In this document: piece after piece, positions 45,524 through 46,662 of the stretch
Layout: the number at the start of each line of letters is the position of its first letter
Position numbering within the stretch: the first letter of the stretch is position 1
Assembly (NCBI GenBank): GCA_021201735.1
Contig: JAJQEJ010000003.1
Coordinates: 1 to 46,662 of the forward strand
Origin: Oscillospiraceae bacterium
GTDB taxonomy: Bacteria > Bacillota > Clostridia > Oscillospirales > Oscillospiraceae
DNA: 46,662 bases
Direction: 5' to 3'
Position numbers and translations under genes: made by a program
The notes under the pieces: generated by a model
What the model saw: only the letters and a program-made list of their open reading frames with translations
Told to the model about the DNA's origin: nothing
The model's database searches: none

Positions 45524-46069
45524 ATGGTTCACATCATTCTGGCGGACGGCTTTGAGGAGGCGGAAGCCCTCGTCCCCGCCGATCTCCTGCGCCGCGCGGG
45601 GGAAGAGGTCCTTCTGGTTGGCCTGGAGGGGCCGCAGGTGCGCGGCGGCCAAGGCATTACGGTAAACGCGGACACCACCTTTCGGGAGGTGCATGATATT
45701 ACCCCGCATATGCTCGTCCTGCCGGGCGGCAGTGAGGGGGTGGCGCATATGCGCGCGCACAACCGACTGCTCGAGAGCATCCAGCGCGCGTGGGACGCGG
45801 GGGTGTACATCGCCGCCATCTGTGCCGCACCGACGATTTTAGCCAAAATGGGTCTGCTCGACCGGCGCAAGGCGGTCTGCTACCCCGGTCTGGAGGATAA
45901 AATGGACTCCGCCGTCATCCAAAAGGGGGAAGCCGTGGTGGTGGACGGGCGCATCATCACGTCGGAGGCCGCGGGCTCCGTCTTTCCCTTCGCGCTCAAG
46001 CTGGTGGAGCTGCGCAAGGGCGCGGCGGAGGCAGAGCAGGTGAAAAATGCCATTCACTGCCACGCATGA
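45524..46069 (+). CDS. DJ-1/PfpI family protein
   Basis: 181 residues from ATG 45524, with GGGAGG upstream. ILADGFEEAEALVPADLLRRA is the N-terminal signature, with the conserved Glu, and the nucleophilic Cys lies in IAAICAAPTIL (C100) at the tight turn. The closest group is YajL/ThiJ-like proteins, proposed to act on damaged cysteines or glycated molecules; the activity is debated. Its end overlaps the next start by 23 bases. Confidence 0.9.
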   Translation: MVHIILADGFEEAEALVPADLLRRAGEEVLLVGLEGPQVRGGQGITVNADTTFREVHDITPHMLVLPGGSEGVAHMRAHNRLLESIQRAWDAGVYIAAICAAPTILAKMGLLDRRKAVCYPGLEDKMDSAVIQKGEAVVVDGRIITSEAAGSVFPFALKLVELRKGAAEAEQVKNAIHCHA

Positions 46070-46577
46070 GGAAAAGCGCGCCCTGCGCGCGCAGATTGAA
46101 CGCCTGCCCCCGGTGGACTACGCCCCGCTGCTCACGCGTTTTCTCGCCCTGCCGGAGGTAGCGCGGGCGGAAACAATCCTGCTCTTCTGGGGTGTGGGGC
46201 GTGAGCCGGATACCCGTCCGGTCATAGCGGAACTGCTGCGCCAGGGCAAAACCGTGGCGCTCCCGCGCTGTCTGCCGGGCCGCCAAATGGCGGCGTTGCA
46301 GGTTTCCTCCGATACGGTGCTTGTCCCAAGCGCATTCGGCATCCCCGAACCGGGGTTGGACTGTCCGGTCATCCCAAAGGTTGCGCTCGACCTGATTCTG
46401 GTGCCCAACCTGTGCTGCGACAAGGAGGGCTACCGCCTTGGGCACGGCGGGGGATATTATGACCGCTATCTGCGGAATTTCACCGGCGAGACCGTGGCGC
46501 TCTGCCCCGCGCCGTTGCTGCGCGCGCGCCTGCCGCGCGAGGTGTTCGATGTGCCGGTAAATATGGTTCTTTCTTAG
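46047..46577 (+). CDS. 5-formyltetrahydrofolate cyclo-ligase
   Basis: 176 residues. It converts 5-formyl-THF to 5,10-methenyl-THF with ATP. The family motif LGHGGGYYDRYL lies near residue 130, and the basic N-terminal KRALRAQIERL helix is typical. ATG 46047 is inside the end of the DJ-1 gene, behind GCAGGTG, so translation is coupled. The hairpins after 46591 end the window. Confidence 0.92.
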   Translation: MPFTATHEEKRALRAQIERLPPVDYAPLLTRFLALPEVARAETILLFWGVGREPDTRPVIAELLRQGKTVALPRCLPGRQMAALQVSSDTVLVPSAFGIPEPGLDCPVIPKVALDLILVPNLCCDKEGYRLGHGGGYYDRYLRNFTGETVALCPAPLLRARLPREVFDVPVNMVLS

Positions 46578-46590
46578 ACCATGCGAAAAG

Positions 46591-46657
46591 GCGGAGCCAA
46601 AGGCTCCGCTCAGACTGAAGACAAAGTGGTTGAAATCGTGTGATTTCAACCACTTTG
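46591..46657. repeat. Cluster of adjacent hairpins, element copy 2
   Basis: GCGGAGCC-AAA-GGCTCCGC (46591-46609) is followed by CAAAGTGGTTGAAATC-GTGT and its exact complement (46622-46657). The plan matches 31130-31177. It probably also ends the transcript of the cyclo-ligase gene. Confidence 0.6.
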
Positions 46658-46662
46658 GGTTG

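Noticed and set aside
1..46662. CRISPR arrays, tRNA or rRNA genes, insertion sequences, integrases
   Set aside because: No regularly spaced direct repeats, no tRNA-like TTCGA/TTCAA arms in a cloverleaf, no rRNA stretches and no transposase or integrase motifs were found in the gene-free intervals.

Overview
The window looks like a piece of chromosome from a GC-rich, anaerobic, spore-forming Clostridia bacterium, most likely Oscillospiraceae-like. The evidence is an oxygen-sensitive class III ribonucleotide reductase with its activase (nrdD-nrdG), sporulation genes (spmA-spmB, yqfC-yqfD), an AbrB/SpoVT-like regulator, consensus sigma-A promoters (TTGACA-17-TATAAT type) and G-rich ribosome binding sites. 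I see no rRNA, tRNA, CRISPR array, transposase or integrase. Most genes are ordinary core genes. The unusual material lies in AT-richer accessory patches at about 0.3-1 kb, 4.0-6.9 kb, 28.5-29 kb and 40.2-41 kb.

Layout. 1-285: end of a surface protein with InlB-type repeats. 364-846: divergent pair of a small DYKxMY protein and an XRE regulator. 1262-3957: iron alcohol dehydrogenase and aldehyde dehydrogenase behind a structured leader. 4052-5681: minus-strand exported-protein genes, two of them frameshifted in homopolymer runs. 5759-5945: possible small RNA. 6072-6892: SLOG protein divergent from an XRE regulator. 6956-11797: complete Liv-type ABC transporter (livJ-G-F-H-M). 12128-15136: rlmB and a degenerate P-type ATPase-like membrane protein. 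15255-18372: a hypothetical gene, murI and a second aldehyde dehydrogenase. 18568-26810: ywiB, argS, a homocysteine-methyltransferase-like gene, nrdD, nrdG, a methyltransferase and rsmI. 26952-28460: abrB-like gene and spmAB. 28517-28993: second DYKxMY/XRE pair. 29080-30975: Tyr-rich exported protein. 31252-38636: a long minus-strand cluster yqfC-yqfD-phoH-ybeY-era-yqzL-recO-mltG-U32. 38781-40143: acyl-ACP thioesterase and a membrane protein. 40455-40970: third DYKxMY pair. 41033-43866: TrpXYZ-type ABC transporter. 44092-46577: tagA-like, tmk-like, DJ-1 and formyl-THF cyclo-ligase genes.

The best candidate for an undescribed system is the small-protein/regulator module present three times (364-846, 28517-28993, 40455-40970). 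In each copy a 52-58 residue protein beginning M-x-DYK-x-MY is transcribed divergently from a small HTH gene, with inverted repeats in the shared promoter region. The third copy has a different HTH protein and different operators but the same small partner, so the small protein is the constant part. A second notable object is the 737-residue protein at 12923-15136, which follows the P-type ATPase plan but lacks the phosphorylation motif. Several intergenic hairpins also recur as near-identical copies.
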